Positions 27,964-36,912 of a stretch of DNA of 64,000 nt are shown here, in pieces. The notes under the pieces were generated by a model that was not told where the DNA came from, did not search any database, and was given only the letters and a program-made list of their open reading frames with translations. This DNA comes from Streptomyces megasporus. GTDB lineage: Bacteria; Actinomycetota; Actinomycetes; Streptomycetales; Streptomycetaceae. Numbering within the stretch: position 1 is the stretch's first letter; the number at the start of each line of letters is the position of its first letter. A program made the translations under genes and the position numbers. The stretch covers positions 1-64,000 of the forward strand of contig NZ_JODL01000018.1 of the NCBI RefSeq assembly GCF_000718985.1, read 5' to 3'.

Positions 27964-29298
27964 ATGCTGACGGCTGTGTTCCGTGGTCATGCGGGGTATG
28001 TGGTCTTCTCCCTCGCCGTGGTGCTCACGGTGGGGGCGGTGACCTGGCTGGTCTTATCGCGGCGGGCGGAGGGAAGACCGTGGTCGGGCGCGGCGCTGAG
28101 CGGCGCGGTCGCGACCGAGGTGTGTTTGACGATGTGGTCCACCGGCGGCGGGATGACGGGGCGGTGTGTGGTCAACCGCGATCTGGCCGAGCCGTTCCTC
28201 ACCGCGCAGGGGCTGTGGAACGCGGCGATGTTCGTCCCCATCGGGCTGTTCGGGATGCTCGCGGTACAAAGACCGACGCCGGTGCTGGCCGGGGTGGTGC
28301 TCCTGACGGTGGCCACCGAACTCGCCCAGGGGGCGCTTCCCCTGGGCCGGGGCTGCGACACCAGCGACGTGGAGATGAACGCGGTCGGCGGCCTGCTGGG
28401 GCTGGTGGCCGGCCGGCTCCTCCTGTGGGCTCGGGGACGGCCGGTGCACCGCTGGCGGGCGGGGGCCCCTCAAGCGCTTGCGGCCTCCGCGGCCGTCGCG
28501 CTCGCGGGAGCCGTGGTGTGGTCGGTGTGGATCACCCCGACCGCCGTCGACAGCACCTCCCTGCGGTTCGCCGACGGCGAGCAGAAAGCCGCCGCCGAAC
28601 AGGCGGTGCGGCAGGCCTTCGGGGATCGCTACACGGTGGTGAACGTCCAGGCGAGCCCGGAAACCGCCGACGCTCCCGGGCAGTTGTTCATCGCGCTGGA
28701 CGAGGGGTTCGCGGAGCTGTCGTGGCCCGGTGCCGACCGGTTCTCCGCCTCCCTGCACTCCCCGCCCCCGCGGGAAGGTCACGGCTTCCCCGTGCCCGGC
28801 GCCGGTGTGCCACCGCGGGACGGGTCCGACGCGCTGGCCATCGCGCGACGCTACGCCGCAGAGCACTACCCGTGGGTGCTGCGCGGCTTCGAGGCCGAGG
28901 TGAGCGCGGCCGACGCCGACGGTGAGCGGGGGTGGCGGGTCGACTGGTACCGCGTGCGGGACGGCATCGTGATGCCCGCGCGTCTGGATCTGCGGATCGG
29001 AGCATCCGGGCAGGTGACCGACCTGTTCGTCCACCGGGTGGAGGACCCCGAGGGCCTTCCGAAGGTGACGCTCGGCGAGGAGGACGCCCGGCGTGCCCTG
29101 CGCGCCCATTTCGCGAACCGGCCCTCCCCGGGAGGAACGTCGACCATCCACGTCCACGACCTGACCGCCGTGCTCAGAGAAGGGAGGTGGCGGGCCGAGT
29201 GGCCGGTCACCGTGGAACCGTTCGACGCTTTGTTCTCCGTCGACGCCTCGACCGGGACGGTGCACGACAGCGTGGACGCCCGGCCCAGAGCCGGTTGA
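27964..29298 (+). CDS. VanZ-like membrane protein fused to an extracytoplasmic domain
   Basis: 444 residues. Four to five transmembrane helices in about 1-190 contain the VanZ-like core NAAMFVPIGLFGMLAV, ELAQGALPLGRGCDTSDVEM and NAVGGLLGLVAG. A further membrane helix (ASAAVALAGAVVWSVWI) precedes a ~230-residue soluble region probably outside the cell, with repeated alpha/beta units (ALAIARRYAAEHYPWVLRGF; then EDARRALRAHF) that resemble PepSY-like folds. VanZ-family proteins are associated with glycopeptide tolerance, but most homologues have no tested role. GGGGGG precedes the ATG at 27964. Confidence 0.75.
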   Translation: MLTAVFRGHAGYVVFSLAVVLTVGAVTWLVLSRRAEGRPWSGAALSGAVATEVCLTMWSTGGGMTGRCVVNRDLAEPFLTAQGLWNAAMFVPIGLFGMLAVQRPTPVLAGVVLLTVATELAQGALPLGRGCDTSDVEMNAVGGLLGLVAGRLLLWARGRPVHRWRAGAPQALAASAAVALAGAVVWSVWITPTAVDSTSLRFADGEQKAAAEQAVRQAFGDRYTVVNVQASPETADAPGQLFIALDEGFAELSWPGADRFSASLHSPPPREGHGFPVPGAGVPPRDGSDALAIARRYAAEHYPWVLRGFEAEVSAADADGERGWRVDWYRVRDGIVMPARLDLRIGASGQVTDLFVHRVEDPEGLPKVTLGEEDARRALRAHFANRPSPGGTSTIHVHDLTAVLREGRWRAEWPVTVEPFDALFSVDASTGTVHDSVDARPRAG

Positions 29299-29401
29299 CC
29301 TGCCCGACGGTGTCGCCCACGACGCCCCCGGGCCGTGTCGGGGACGCCGGACCGGGTACTGGGAAAGGCCCTGCCCAGCCCCGACGACGTAGGGAGAAAC
29401 C

Positions 29402-29872
29402 ATGTCCGATGAGCAGAAGAAGCTGGTCGAGCTGATGCGGGACATGCCCATCGCCATGATGACCACCTACGGACCGGAGGGACCGCGCAGCTTCCCCATG
29501 GCCCGCCAGGAGGTCGACCCCGGCGCCGAACTGTGGTTCATCACCGCCCGGGACACCCGCCACGTCCGCGACATCGGAGCGGACCCGCGGGTGTCCCTCA
29601 CCTTCTCCTCCCGCGACGCCTGGGTGGCGATGACCGGGAGCGCCCGGATCGTCGACGACCACGCCAAGCTCAAGGAGCTGTGGAACACCTTCGCCGAGGC
29701 GTGGCTGCCCGGCGGCCCCGAGAACCCGGACGCGGTGCTCCTCCGGGTCGACGTGGAGCGTGCCGAGTACTGGGACACCCCCGGCGGCAAGGTGTCCTCA
29801 CTGATCAGCTTCGTCAAGACGAAACTGACCGGCGACACCTTCGACGCGGAGCACGGGACCGTCAAGCCGTAG
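29402..29872 (+). CDS. Pyridoxamine 5'-phosphate oxidase-fold general stress protein (GSP26-like)
   Basis: 156 residues with the split-barrel FMN-binding fold: MPIAMMTTYGPEGPRSFPM, ELWFITARDTRHVRDI, DPRVSLTFSSRDAWVAMTGS, AEYWDTPGGKVSSL. The pattern matches the YdaG/general stress protein 26 branch rather than PdxH. It binds flavin; the physiological reaction is unknown. AGGGAGAAACC precedes the ATG, and a strong terminator follows. Confidence 0.88.
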   Translation: MSDEQKKLVELMRDMPIAMMTTYGPEGPRSFPMARQEVDPGAELWFITARDTRHVRDIGADPRVSLTFSSRDAWVAMTGSARIVDDHAKLKELWNTFAEAWLPGGPENPDAVLLRVDVERAEYWDTPGGKVSSLISFVKTKLTGDTFDAEHGTVKP

Positions 29873-29880
29873 GCGCTGTG

Positions 29881-29909
29881 GCGGCCCCGGCGCCCCGCGC
29901 CGGGGCCGC
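29881..29909 (+). terminator. Hairpin terminator after the GSP26-like gene
   Basis: A perfect 13-bp G/C stem (29881-29893 with 29897-29909) and a 3-base loop, eight bases after the stop codon. Confidence 0.85.
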
Positions 29910-30025
29910 TCCTCGCTCCTCGCCTGGCCGCGTCAGCGTGAGGTCGGGCACGGATCACTGTGACCGGCGTTCCGAGCACTCGGTGACAAGCCGGGCCCCT
30001 GAAGAACCCGACTCTTGATCAACTC

Positions 30026-30055
30026 TTGCGGCGGTGCCTTGCCTTGCACTAACAA
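30026..30055 (+). promoter_or_regulatory. Candidate promoter of the YceI gene
   Basis: TTGCGG (30026-30031) and TAACAA (30050-30055) are separated by 18 bases and lie just before the ATG at 30064. Transcription would then begin within a few bases of the start codon, giving a leaderless or nearly leaderless mRNA, consistent with the absence of a ribosome site. Confidence 0.35.
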
Positions 30056-30063
30056 CGTGCACC

Positions 30064-30705
30064 ATGAACCTGTTCAACCGCAGCTCCCCGCCCCGCCGTA
30101 CGGTGGCCCATGCCGCTCCGGCGGTCCCAAACCCCGCTGTCCTGCCTGATCCCGCCCTCGCGGCTCTGACCGGGGAGTGGGTGATCGACCCCGCGCACAG
30201 CAGGATCGGATTCTCCGTCCGGCACGCCATGGTCACCACGGTGCGCGGCTCCTTCACGGAATACGAAAGCCGCCTCTACTTCGACGGCCGTAACCCGGCT
30301 CGCTCCCGGGCCGAGATCGTGCTGTCCAGCGCCAGCGTCGAAACCGGGGTGGAGCAACGCGACGCCCACTTGGTCAGCCGCGACTTCTTCGACGCCGCGA
30401 CCTACCCGCGCATAAGCTTCACGAGCACCGCCGTGCAGCTCGCGAGCAAGGACGTCTACCGCATGACCGGCGACCTCACCATCAAAGACGTCACCCGCCC
30501 CGTCGTCCTGGAGCTCACCTACATCGGGCATGTCGTCGATCCGTTCGGCTACGACAGGGTCGGTTTCGACGGCACCACCACCATCAACCGTTCCGACTGG
30601 GGCCTGACATACAACACCAGACTGGCCCAGGGGGGTTCCCTGGTGAGTGAGAAGGTCCGTCTCCAATTCGACATCGCCGCCACCCGCATCCCACCCGCCG
30701 GCTAG
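30064..30705 (+). CDS. YceI-family lipocalin-like protein
   Basis: 213 residues. The YceI pattern is clear: GEWVIDPAHSRIGFSVRHAM, ARSRAEIVLSSASVETGVEQRD reduced here to VETGVEQRDAHL, FFDAATYPRISFTS, and the C-terminal TTINRSDWGLTYN. Family members bind long polyisoprenoid or fatty-acid-like ligands in a barrel. No signal peptide is seen, so it is probably cytoplasmic. The ATG at 30064 is preferred over a GTG at 30034, which would overlap the likely -10 region. Confidence 0.9.
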   Translation: MNLFNRSSPPRRTVAHAAPAVPNPAVLPDPALAALTGEWVIDPAHSRIGFSVRHAMVTTVRGSFTEYESRLYFDGRNPARSRAEIVLSSASVETGVEQRDAHLVSRDFFDAATYPRISFTSTAVQLASKDVYRMTGDLTIKDVTRPVVLELTYIGHVVDPFGYDRVGFDGTTTINRSDWGLTYNTRLAQGGSLVSEKVRLQFDIAATRIPPAG

Positions 30706-31076
30706 AGAGCTTCCTGTCCCGGTGGGGTGTCGGGCTCGAGGCGGGTGCCGCACCGGTTCGGAGCGCTTCGCGAGTGATGCGGCGGTGGCGCACGGTCCGG
30801 CCGAAAGCCGCCCCACGACCCGGCGTCGTGAGATCACCGTGAAGTCTTCGACACCGGGGTCGCGGCCGGGACGGGGAACCGACGAAGACTCCCGTGCCGG
30901 TGGGGTGGGACATCAACCGCCTCCCTCACCGGCGTGGGAGCCTCGTGCACCGCGGGCGCGACCGCCCTCGCCCGGTCAACGGCCACGGTGAGAGGGCTCG
31001 GCGAGGCGACCGACGCTCCGAGTGCCTTGGGACGCCTCGGTGACGTGCCGGCGAGCGCTCGCCTCCCGGCCTCGAC
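30706..31076. other. 371-base convergent gap, no gene seen
   Basis: Lies between the convergent YceI and lipoprotein genes. The 11-base word CCGGTGGGGTG occurs twice (near 30,720 and 30,898). No hairpin comparable to the other terminators and no supported ORF was found. Confidence 0.45.
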
Positions 31077-31724
31077 CTACCGCACCTGTTCCGCGAGTGC
31101 TTCGGTGAGGTCGCCCATGTGCTTCCGGGTCAGTGAGGTGTGCCCCGCGTTCCCGGCGCCGACCAGGAGGGTGGCGTATCCGTCGCCGTCGAGCCTCAGG
31201 CGTACGGAGGCGACGTTGCCGCTGTCGGTGACGACCACCTCCCCGATCTCGGCCCGCCCGACCTCGTCGACGTAACCGGTCAGGTCGTCGGTGCTCGCCG
31301 CGCTCAACGACGAGGCCACCGGCGCGAGCGGGGCGATCCCGATCGGTTCACGGCCGGCGAGGGTGTGCACCCGCACGTCCTCCTCACCGATGTGGAACGT
31401 GCAGCTCACCAGGGCGCCCGGGTTCTCGGCTAGCGGATCACCGGGCTTGGCGCGCTTTCCGCCCTCGGCCGTGGCGACCGGTTCGTCGCCGTCCTGCGCG
31501 GGACCGGTCCCGGCCTCCGCGTCCAGGCCCGCGGCCTTAACGGCCTCGGCCATGTCGTACGGCAGCGGGCAGGTGTCGGTTCCGTCGTCCGGTATACCGT
31601 CGGCGATGTCGACCAGGCCGCTCAGGCTCAGCGGTTCCGCACCGCCATCGTTCCGGCAGCCGGTCATCAGGGCCACCGCGGTCAGAACGGCTGCGATCGT
31701 CGGTCGGTGTCGTGGATGTGTCAC
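31077..31724 (-). CDS. Predicted lipoprotein
   Basis: 215 residues from a GTG at 31724 with GAGGAC upstream. The signal peptide (RPTIAAVLTAVALMTGC) ends in a lipobox MTG-C, so the mature protein should be lipid-anchored outside the membrane. The mature part has DTCPLPYDMAEAVKAAGLD and a later Cys (VSCTFHIGEEDVRVHTL), a DUF3558-like arrangement of two Cys that may form a disulfide. Function unknown. Confidence 0.75.
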   Translation of the reverse strand: MTHPRHRPTIAAVLTAVALMTGCRNDGGAEPLSLSGLVDIADGIPDDGTDTCPLPYDMAEAVKAAGLDAEAGTGPAQDGDEPVATAEGGKRAKPGDPLAENPGALVSCTFHIGEEDVRVHTLAGREPIGIAPLAPVASSLSAASTDDLTGYVDEVGRAEIGEVVVTDSGNVASVRLRLDGDGYATLLVGAGNAGHTSLTRKHMGDLTEALAEQVR

Positions 31725-31882
31725 GTGTCGCGTCCTCTGTGCTCTCCGGGTCGGTGTGCGGTGCGGCCGAACCGCCGGCATCGACGGCACCGCTGTACGG
31801 TCCTGCGGGCTCGGGGCGCGATCCGTCACCTCCGTGACGGTGCCGCGGCGGGGCCCGCCCGGTGGCGGGGGTGGGGTGGGAG

Positions 31883-32833
31883 TCAGGTGGCGAGGCCGCC
31901 GGCGAAGGGCATCGTCCGCCACCGCTCGACGGACGGCTTCAGATAGTCGACCAGCGGGGGCAATTGCGGCGCGAGGATGAGGTGGGCGAGGGTTCGGAGC
32001 ATTCCCACGGTGTTCACGAAGCGCATGACGTCCGCGTCCAACGGCCGCATGCCGTTGCGACGCGCGCCGCGGTTGTAGGCGGCTTCGAGGTCGGGCCCGA
32101 GGGTGGCGAGGTCCCATTCGACCGGGCCCAGGGTGACCATCTCGAAGTCGGCGTACCGGTCCCCGTCCACGCCGGAGAAGATGTTCGCGGGCGGGCAGTC
32201 GCCGTGGACGGGCTGAAGGTCGATTCCCGGGAACGCCTCCTGGAACGCCGGGCGGGAACGTACGAGCGGCTCCAGGACCTGCCACTCGCGGCGTGCGCGG
32301 TCCAGGTCGGCCGGGGCGAGGAGATCGGGGTGCCGCTCCAGCCGTACGAGGCTCTCGGTGACGAATCGCGGTTCGGCGGTGGAGAGGAACGACAGCCGGC
32401 CCGGGTAGTCGCGCAGCGCGGCGTGCAGGTCGGCGACGCTCTCGGAGTTCGCCGCGTAGTCGGGCTCTTTGCCGCGGTCCTCCTGGAGGAACTGCCAGAA
32501 CGTGATGGAGAACCCGTCGCGCCGAACGGGCGCCGGCGGCACGAGTGGGCTGGGCGGGATCACCGGGGTTCCCCGGTCCGCGAGCCATCGGGTCACGTCC
32601 AGCTCGGCCCGCCGGCGGACGGCCAGGGCGTCGAGGTCCTCGCGGTACGGCAGGACGGTGGGGATTCGGGCCACGACCGGTGCGGGCGCCAGATGGACGA
32701 CGACGGAGAACACGTCGTGAAGCACCTCGGCATCGGTCACCGTGAGCCCGAGCTCGCGCCCCGCCCCGACCGCCGCGTCGACGGCGGCCGAAGTGCGGTG
32801 GGCGAGCTGTTCCTCCGTCAGGAAAACGGTCAT
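31883..32833 (-). CDS. Aminoglycoside phosphotransferase-fold kinase
   Basis: 316 residues. The APH/choline-kinase catalytic loop is present (PVHGDCPPANIF, HGDxxxxN) and the metal-binding loop is YADFEMVTLGP (DFE for DFD). An N-lobe Lys/Glu pair is less clear (VVARIPTVLPYREDLDAL). It phosphorylates a small hydroxylated substrate; family members include antibiotic kinases and metabolic kinases, and the sequence does not decide which. The ATG is at 32833. It is divergent from the WhiB-like gene across 391 bases. Confidence 0.8.
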   Translation of the reverse strand: MTVFLTEEQLAHRTSAAVDAAVGAGRELGLTVTDAEVLHDVFSVVVHLAPAPVVARIPTVLPYREDLDALAVRRRAELDVTRWLADRGTPVIPPSPLVPPAPVRRDGFSITFWQFLQEDRGKEPDYAANSESVADLHAALRDYPGRLSFLSTAEPRFVTESLVRLERHPDLLAPADLDRARREWQVLEPLVRSRPAFQEAFPGIDLQPVHGDCPPANIFSGVDGDRYADFEMVTLGPVEWDLATLGPDLEAAYNRGARRNGMRPLDADVMRFVNTVGMLRTLAHLILAPQLPPLVDYLKPSVERWRTMPFAGGLAT

Positions 32834-33224
32834 GGCCCCATCGTTCCATCCGGGACGGCGCGGCGGTCGGGCCGGTCGCGGAAGCGCGGTTGCCGCCCGC
32901 CTCGCCGCACCGCCGACGCCGGCACCGCACCGGCCGCCCTCGCCCTGCGGGCCGCCCCGGATTTCCGTCAATCACCTTGTTGTCACCATGTGACCCGGAT
33001 TGCTCCGGTCGTTTATATTGGGTGGCGCCAAGCCTCTGCCGGGCTCCACAGCACATACCGATGCTGGGAGGAACGTCAGGCTGCCCCGATGACGGGCCGC
33101 CTCGAGCCTTGGAGATCTCGGTGAGCGCCTTCTCGGCGGGACCACTGCGCGCCGACTCGCCCGGTACGCGCCCGGTGCGGCATCCCTCACACCTCACGGT
33201 CGCCCTCACGGCCGCATCGTCGAC
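32834..33224. other. 391-base divergent intergenic region with a dyad and A/T-rich -10
   Basis: The region serves the APH-fold kinase gene (minus) and the wbl gene (plus). A 5-3-5 dyad GTCAC-cat-GTGAC lies at 32982-32994, and TATATT at 33014-33019 is a plausible -10 for the plus strand. No coding sequence is supported. Confidence 0.5.
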
Positions 33225-33473
33225 ATGAACTGGCGTGAACTCGCGGCGTGCCACGGCGAGGACCCCGAACTGTTCTTTCCGATCGGCGACGGAGACGCGG
33301 CAGCGCGGCAGACGGAGCGTGCCCGTGCCGTCTGCCGACGCTGCCCCGTGGCGAGGGCGTGCAGGTCCTGGGCGGTCAGGAACGGCGAAGTCGAGGGGAT
33401 ATGGGGCGGGACCACGGCGTCCGAACGCAGGGCGCTCCGGCGTCGCCTCCTCCGGCAGGCGCCCGAGGAGTAG
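33225..33473 (+). CDS. WhiB-like iron-sulfur regulator
   Basis: 82 residues. Four cysteines at 9, 37, 40 and 46 (AACHGEDPELFFP, then CRRCPVARAC) give the WhiB [4Fe-4S] ligand set, followed by the GIWGG turn and a basic C-terminal tail (RRALRRRLL). Wbl proteins bind principal sigma factor and tune transcription in response to NO/O2 or development. No WhiB-named orthologue can be assigned from the sequence alone. It is monocistronic, with 370 bases to the next gene. Confidence 0.9.
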   Translation: MNWRELAACHGEDPELFFPIGDGDAAARQTERARAVCRRCPVARACRSWAVRNGEVEGIWGGTTASERRALRRRLLRQAPEE

Positions 33474-33843
33474 CACGGGCCCGCCGGGCCGGTAGCGGAC
33501 GCCGCCCCTCCGCGGTCCCTCGGCTCGACGTCCGGCCCGTGCCACGCGATCGCACCGGCCGGTCGCACGGCCGCGGACACGTGCTCGCCGACGGCGGGTC
33601 GACTCGGGGCGCGGCGGCGGCCGGGCCCTCGTCCCGAGCCCCGGCGGTGCGGCCACACCCCCGCAACACTTCCAATATCCCACATCATGGACAGCCTTTA
33701 ACCAGTGCGTGAGATGCGTGAGATCGTTGCAGTGCCCGCATCGGTCGCGCGGCCTTGCCACGAGGGGGGCCTGTGCCGCCGTGCGGGACCGCCGGCCCAC
33801 CACGTCGGCGGCCGAACTCCACCCTCGTGGGAAAGTCCCAGAG
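33474..33843. other. 370-base intergenic region
   Basis: Lies between the wbl gene and the transporter gene. A tandem copy of TGCGTGAGA occurs at about 33,703-33,720. An A/T-rich patch (33,663-33,700) may hold the transporter promoter. No supported ORF. Confidence 0.4.
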
Positions 33844-35283
33844 ATGTCCGCTCCCGCCACCGGGCCCGCCCAGGCACAGGCGCAGCCCCCGTCACAGTCC
33901 CCGGCCGAGGCCACGCCCGTCAACTCACGGTCCCGCGTCCTGGTCGCCAGCCTCATCGGCACGACGATCGAGTTCTACGACTTCTACATCTACGCAACCG
34001 CCGCGGTCCTGGTCTTCCCGACGCTCTTCTTCCCCAGCAGCGACCCGACCACGGCCCTGCTCTCCTCCTTCGCGGTCTTCGGCGCGGCGATGGTCGCCCG
34101 CCCGGTCGGCGCGATCGTCTTCGGCCACCTCGGCGACCGCCTCGGCCGCAAGGGCACCCTGGTGGCCTCGCTGCTCACGATGGGCATCGCCACCTTCCTC
34201 ATCGGTGTTCTGCCCACCTACGCGCAGGCCGGCTGGGTCGCCACGGCTCTGCTGGTGCTGATGCGGCTCGCGCAGGGCTTCGCGCTCGGCGGCGAGTGGA
34301 GCGGCGCGGCCCTGGTCGCCACCGAGAACGCGCCCGCCGGAAAGCGCGCGCTGTGGGGCACGTTCCCGCAGCTCGGAGCTCCGCTCGGGTTCATCATCGG
34401 CAACGGCCTCTTCCTGATCATCGGCGCGCTGCTGCCCTCCGCGGCGGGCGCCGACCCCTCGCAGCCCTCCGAGGCCTTCCTGAGCTGGGGCTGGCGGATC
34501 CCGTTCCTGTTCTCGGCCGTCATGGTCGCGATCGGCCTGTGGGTGCGGATGCGCCTGGTCGAGTCGCGGGTCTTCGCGAAGACCCAGGAGGCCGGGAAGG
34601 TCCGCAAGCTGCCGCTGGCCACCGTCTTCCGCCACCACTGGAAGCAGTTGATCCTCGGCACCTTCGCGATGCTGGCCACGTACGTCCTCTTCTATCTGAT
34701 GACGACGTTCTCGTTGAGCTACGGCCGCACCGCCAAGGACGCGGACGTTCCGGGCCTCGGCTACAGCTACACCACCTTCGTCCTGATGATGATCTTCGGT
34801 GTGCTGTTCTTCGCCGCGTTCACCCTGGTCTCCGGCCCGCTCGCGGACAAGTACGGCCGCCGCAAGACCCTCGCCTGGGTCACCGCCGCCATCATCGTCT
34901 TCGGTCTGGTCTGGGTGCCGCTGATCGACCTGGGCACGGTCGGCGTGATCCTGTGGCTGGTCCTCGGCTTCACCTTGATGGGCATGACGTTCGGCCCGAT
35001 GGGCGCGCTGCTCCCGGAACTCTTCCCGACCAGCGTCCGCTACACCGGTTCCGGCGTCTCCTACAACGTCAGCTCCATCCTCGGCGCGGCCGTCGCCCCG
35101 TTCATAGCGGTCGCCCTCTGGGACGTCGGCGACGGCTCCCCGTGGCTGGTCGGCGTCTACCTCTCCGTGATGGCCGTCCTCACCCTGGTCGCTCTCCTCA
35201 TCGGCAGGGAGACGAAGGACGTCGCCCTGGACGAGGGCGAGGCCCCGGCGACCCCCGCCGAGACCGCGACCTCGTCCGCCTGA
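33844..35283 (+). CDS. MHS-family MFS transporter (metabolite:H+ symporter)
   Basis: 479 residues with 12 predicted membrane helices. The MHS signatures are present: SLIGTTIEFYDFYIY in TM1, GHLGDRLGRKGTLVASLLTM after TM2, RLAQGFALGGEWSGAALVAT in TM4 and ADKYGRRKTLAW after TM8. This subfamily imports organic acids such as shikimate, citrate, proline/betaine or aromatic acids. The ATG at 33844 follows a short GGGAAAG; a longer reading would start among non-conserved residues. It is separated from the P450 operon by a terminator, but its position suggests it could import that pathway's substrate. Confidence 0.9.
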   Translation: MSAPATGPAQAQAQPPSQSPAEATPVNSRSRVLVASLIGTTIEFYDFYIYATAAVLVFPTLFFPSSDPTTALLSSFAVFGAAMVARPVGAIVFGHLGDRLGRKGTLVASLLTMGIATFLIGVLPTYAQAGWVATALLVLMRLAQGFALGGEWSGAALVATENAPAGKRALWGTFPQLGAPLGFIIGNGLFLIIGALLPSAAGADPSQPSEAFLSWGWRIPFLFSAVMVAIGLWVRMRLVESRVFAKTQEAGKVRKLPLATVFRHHWKQLILGTFAMLATYVLFYLMTTFSLSYGRTAKDADVPGLGYSYTTFVLMMIFGVLFFAAFTLVSGPLADKYGRRKTLAWVTAAIIVFGLVWVPLIDLGTVGVILWLVLGFTLMGMTFGPMGALLPELFPTSVRYTGSGVSYNVSSILGAAVAPFIAVALWDVGDGSPWLVGVYLSVMAVLTLVALLIGRETKDVALDEGEAPATPAETATSSA

Positions 35284-35307
35284 CACGGAGCGAGTCCGAC
35301 GACCACC

Positions 35308-35341
35308 CGGTGCCCGCGGCCGAAACAGGCCGCGGGCACCG
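35308..35341 (+). terminator. Hairpin terminator after the MHS transporter
   Basis: A perfect 14-bp stem (35308-35321 with 35328-35341) and the loop GAAACA, 25 bases after the stop. Confidence 0.85.
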
Positions 35342-35511
35342 TCGTGTCCGGGGCCGGGCGGGCGCCACCACGCCCACCACCACGCCCATCGCCCCGATCC
35401 GCCCACGACCGGCGGGGCCCGTTCCCTCTCCGGCCACGCTTCCCGGGCCGCTCGGCGCCCCTGTGGCCCCCCTCCCCCGGTATGCATGCCATGCATGTCA
35501 CAGCATGTAAA

Positions 35512-35534
35512 TCATTCACTTGCTCAATGTAATG
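35512..35534. promoter_or_regulatory. Candidate LysR-type operator upstream of the P450 gene
   Basis: CATT-N9-AATG (35513-35529) contains a T-N11-A arrangement typical of LysR-type binding boxes and is followed by a further AATG. A similar TCATTxAC half-site precedes the hydrolase operon (45991-46015, opposite strand). The LysR gene is in this same operon. Inference only. Confidence 0.35.
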
Positions 35535-35554
35535 CCGGCCACTTCACTGGTGGC

Positions 35555-36727
35555 ATGGCCACCACACCCACCTCCGACATCGACCTCTTCGCCGACGAGG
35601 TCGTGCTCGACCCCTACCCCGTCTACGCCGAACTGAGGGAGCAGGGGCCTGTCGTCCACCTCCGGATGAACGACGTCCACGTGCTGACGCGGTACGACAC
35701 CATCCGTGGCGCACTCGCGGACTGGGAGTCGTTCTCCTCGACCTCGATCGCGTTCAACCCGATGGCCAACGAAGCGCTCACCGGCACCTCGCTCGCGTCC
35801 GACCCGCCGGAGCACACCCGACTGCGCGCCGCGCTCACCGAGAACCTCTCCCCGCGTGCGCTGCGCGGTCTGAAGGGGCGGATCGAGGCGAAGGCCGACG
35901 CTCTCGTCGCGGAGCTCGTCGAGAAGGGCTCCTTCGAGGCGATCGACGCCCTCGCCCGAGCGTTTCCGCTGGAGGTCGTCGCGGACCTGATCGGCTTCAC
36001 GGGCCACGTGCGCGACAACATGCTGCGCTGGGGGCAGGCCGCCATGCAGGTCCTCGGCCCGACGAACCAGCGCACGGCCGAGAACTTCCCCGTCGCCGGC
36101 GAACTCTACGAGTGGTGCTCCCAGGTCGAGGCCACCGACCTGACCGAGGGGTCCGTGGGCCGCGGCATCTTCGACGCCGAGGCACGAGGCGCCATCCCGC
36201 CGGGCACGGCCGGCCACATCATCCACCAGTACCTCGGCGCCGGCGTCGACACCACCATCGCGGCGATCGGCAACATCGTCGCCCTCTTCGCCCGGCACCC
36301 CGACCAGCTCGCCCTGGTCCGCGCGAACCCCTCGCTGGCGCCGGCCGCGTTCAACGAGGTGCTGCGCTTCTGGCCGCCCATCAACGCCTGGGGCCGACGT
36401 GCCACCAGGGACGTCGACATCGACGGGGTCGTCATCCCCGAAGGCGCGCAGGTCGCGATCCTGCTCGGCGCCGGCAACCGCGACCCCCGGCACTACGAGA
36501 ACCCGGATGCCTTCCTCGTGGAGCGCAACCCGGTCGACCACCTCTCGTTCGGCTACGGCCCCCACGGCTGCGCGGGTCAGGGACTCGCCCGCCTGGAGGC
36601 CCACGCCGTGATCGGAGCGCTCTCCCGGCGCGTCGATCACCTCGTCGTCGGACCCGAGGTCCGTGTACCCGGCAACACCACCCGGAGCATCGAGGAGCTC
36701 CCCGTCCTGGAGGTGATTCCCGCATGA
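35555..36727 (+). CDS. Cytochrome P450
   Basis: 390 residues, a soluble class I bacterial P450. The haem-ligand loop FGYGPHGCAGQGLARLEAH places Cys339; the I-helix GAGVDTT is at about 228-234, and the ExxR pair lies in FNEVLRFWPP. The oxygen-activation Thr is present. It hydroxylates or dealkylates a small substrate using electrons from the ferredoxin and reductase encoded next. The ATG at 35555 (MATTPTSDIDLF) is chosen because upstream sequence is A/T-rich regulatory DNA. Its stop overlaps the ferredoxin start (ATGA). Confidence 0.93.
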   Translation: MATTPTSDIDLFADEVVLDPYPVYAELREQGPVVHLRMNDVHVLTRYDTIRGALADWESFSSTSIAFNPMANEALTGTSLASDPPEHTRLRAALTENLSPRALRGLKGRIEAKADALVAELVEKGSFEAIDALARAFPLEVVADLIGFTGHVRDNMLRWGQAAMQVLGPTNQRTAENFPVAGELYEWCSQVEATDLTEGSVGRGIFDAEARGAIPPGTAGHIIHQYLGAGVDTTIAAIGNIVALFARHPDQLALVRANPSLAPAAFNEVLRFWPPINAWGRRATRDVDIDGVVIPEGAQVAILLGAGNRDPRHYENPDAFLVERNPVDHLSFGYGPHGCAGQGLARLEAHAVIGALSRRVDHLVVGPEVRVPGNTTRSIEELPVLEVIPA

Positions 36728-36912
36728 GAATCGTTCTTGACCGCCCCCGCTGTGAAGGCCACGGCCTGTGCGAGGAGGCCGCCCCGCAGCTCATGCACCT
36801 CGACGACGACGGCGAGCTCGTCCTCGACCGCGAGGAGGTCGAGGGAGCCGACGCCGCCCTGGCGAACGCCGCCGCCCGCGTGTGCCCGGTCGCGGCGCTG
36901 AGGGTCATATGA
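36724..36912 (+). CDS. P450-type ferredoxin (CxxHxxC...CP)
   Basis: 62 residues. C10, C16 and C54-P form the ligand pattern of small actinobacterial P450 ferredoxins, CxxXxxC...CP; the variable X is His13 (CEGHGLC), where a four-Cys cluster would have Cys. The cluster is probably [3Fe-4S]. It carries electrons from the reductase (next gene) to the P450. It overlaps both neighbours by four bases. Confidence 0.92.
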   Translation: MRIVLDRPRCEGHGLCEEAAPQLMHLDDDGELVLDREEVEGADAALANAAARVCPVAALRVI

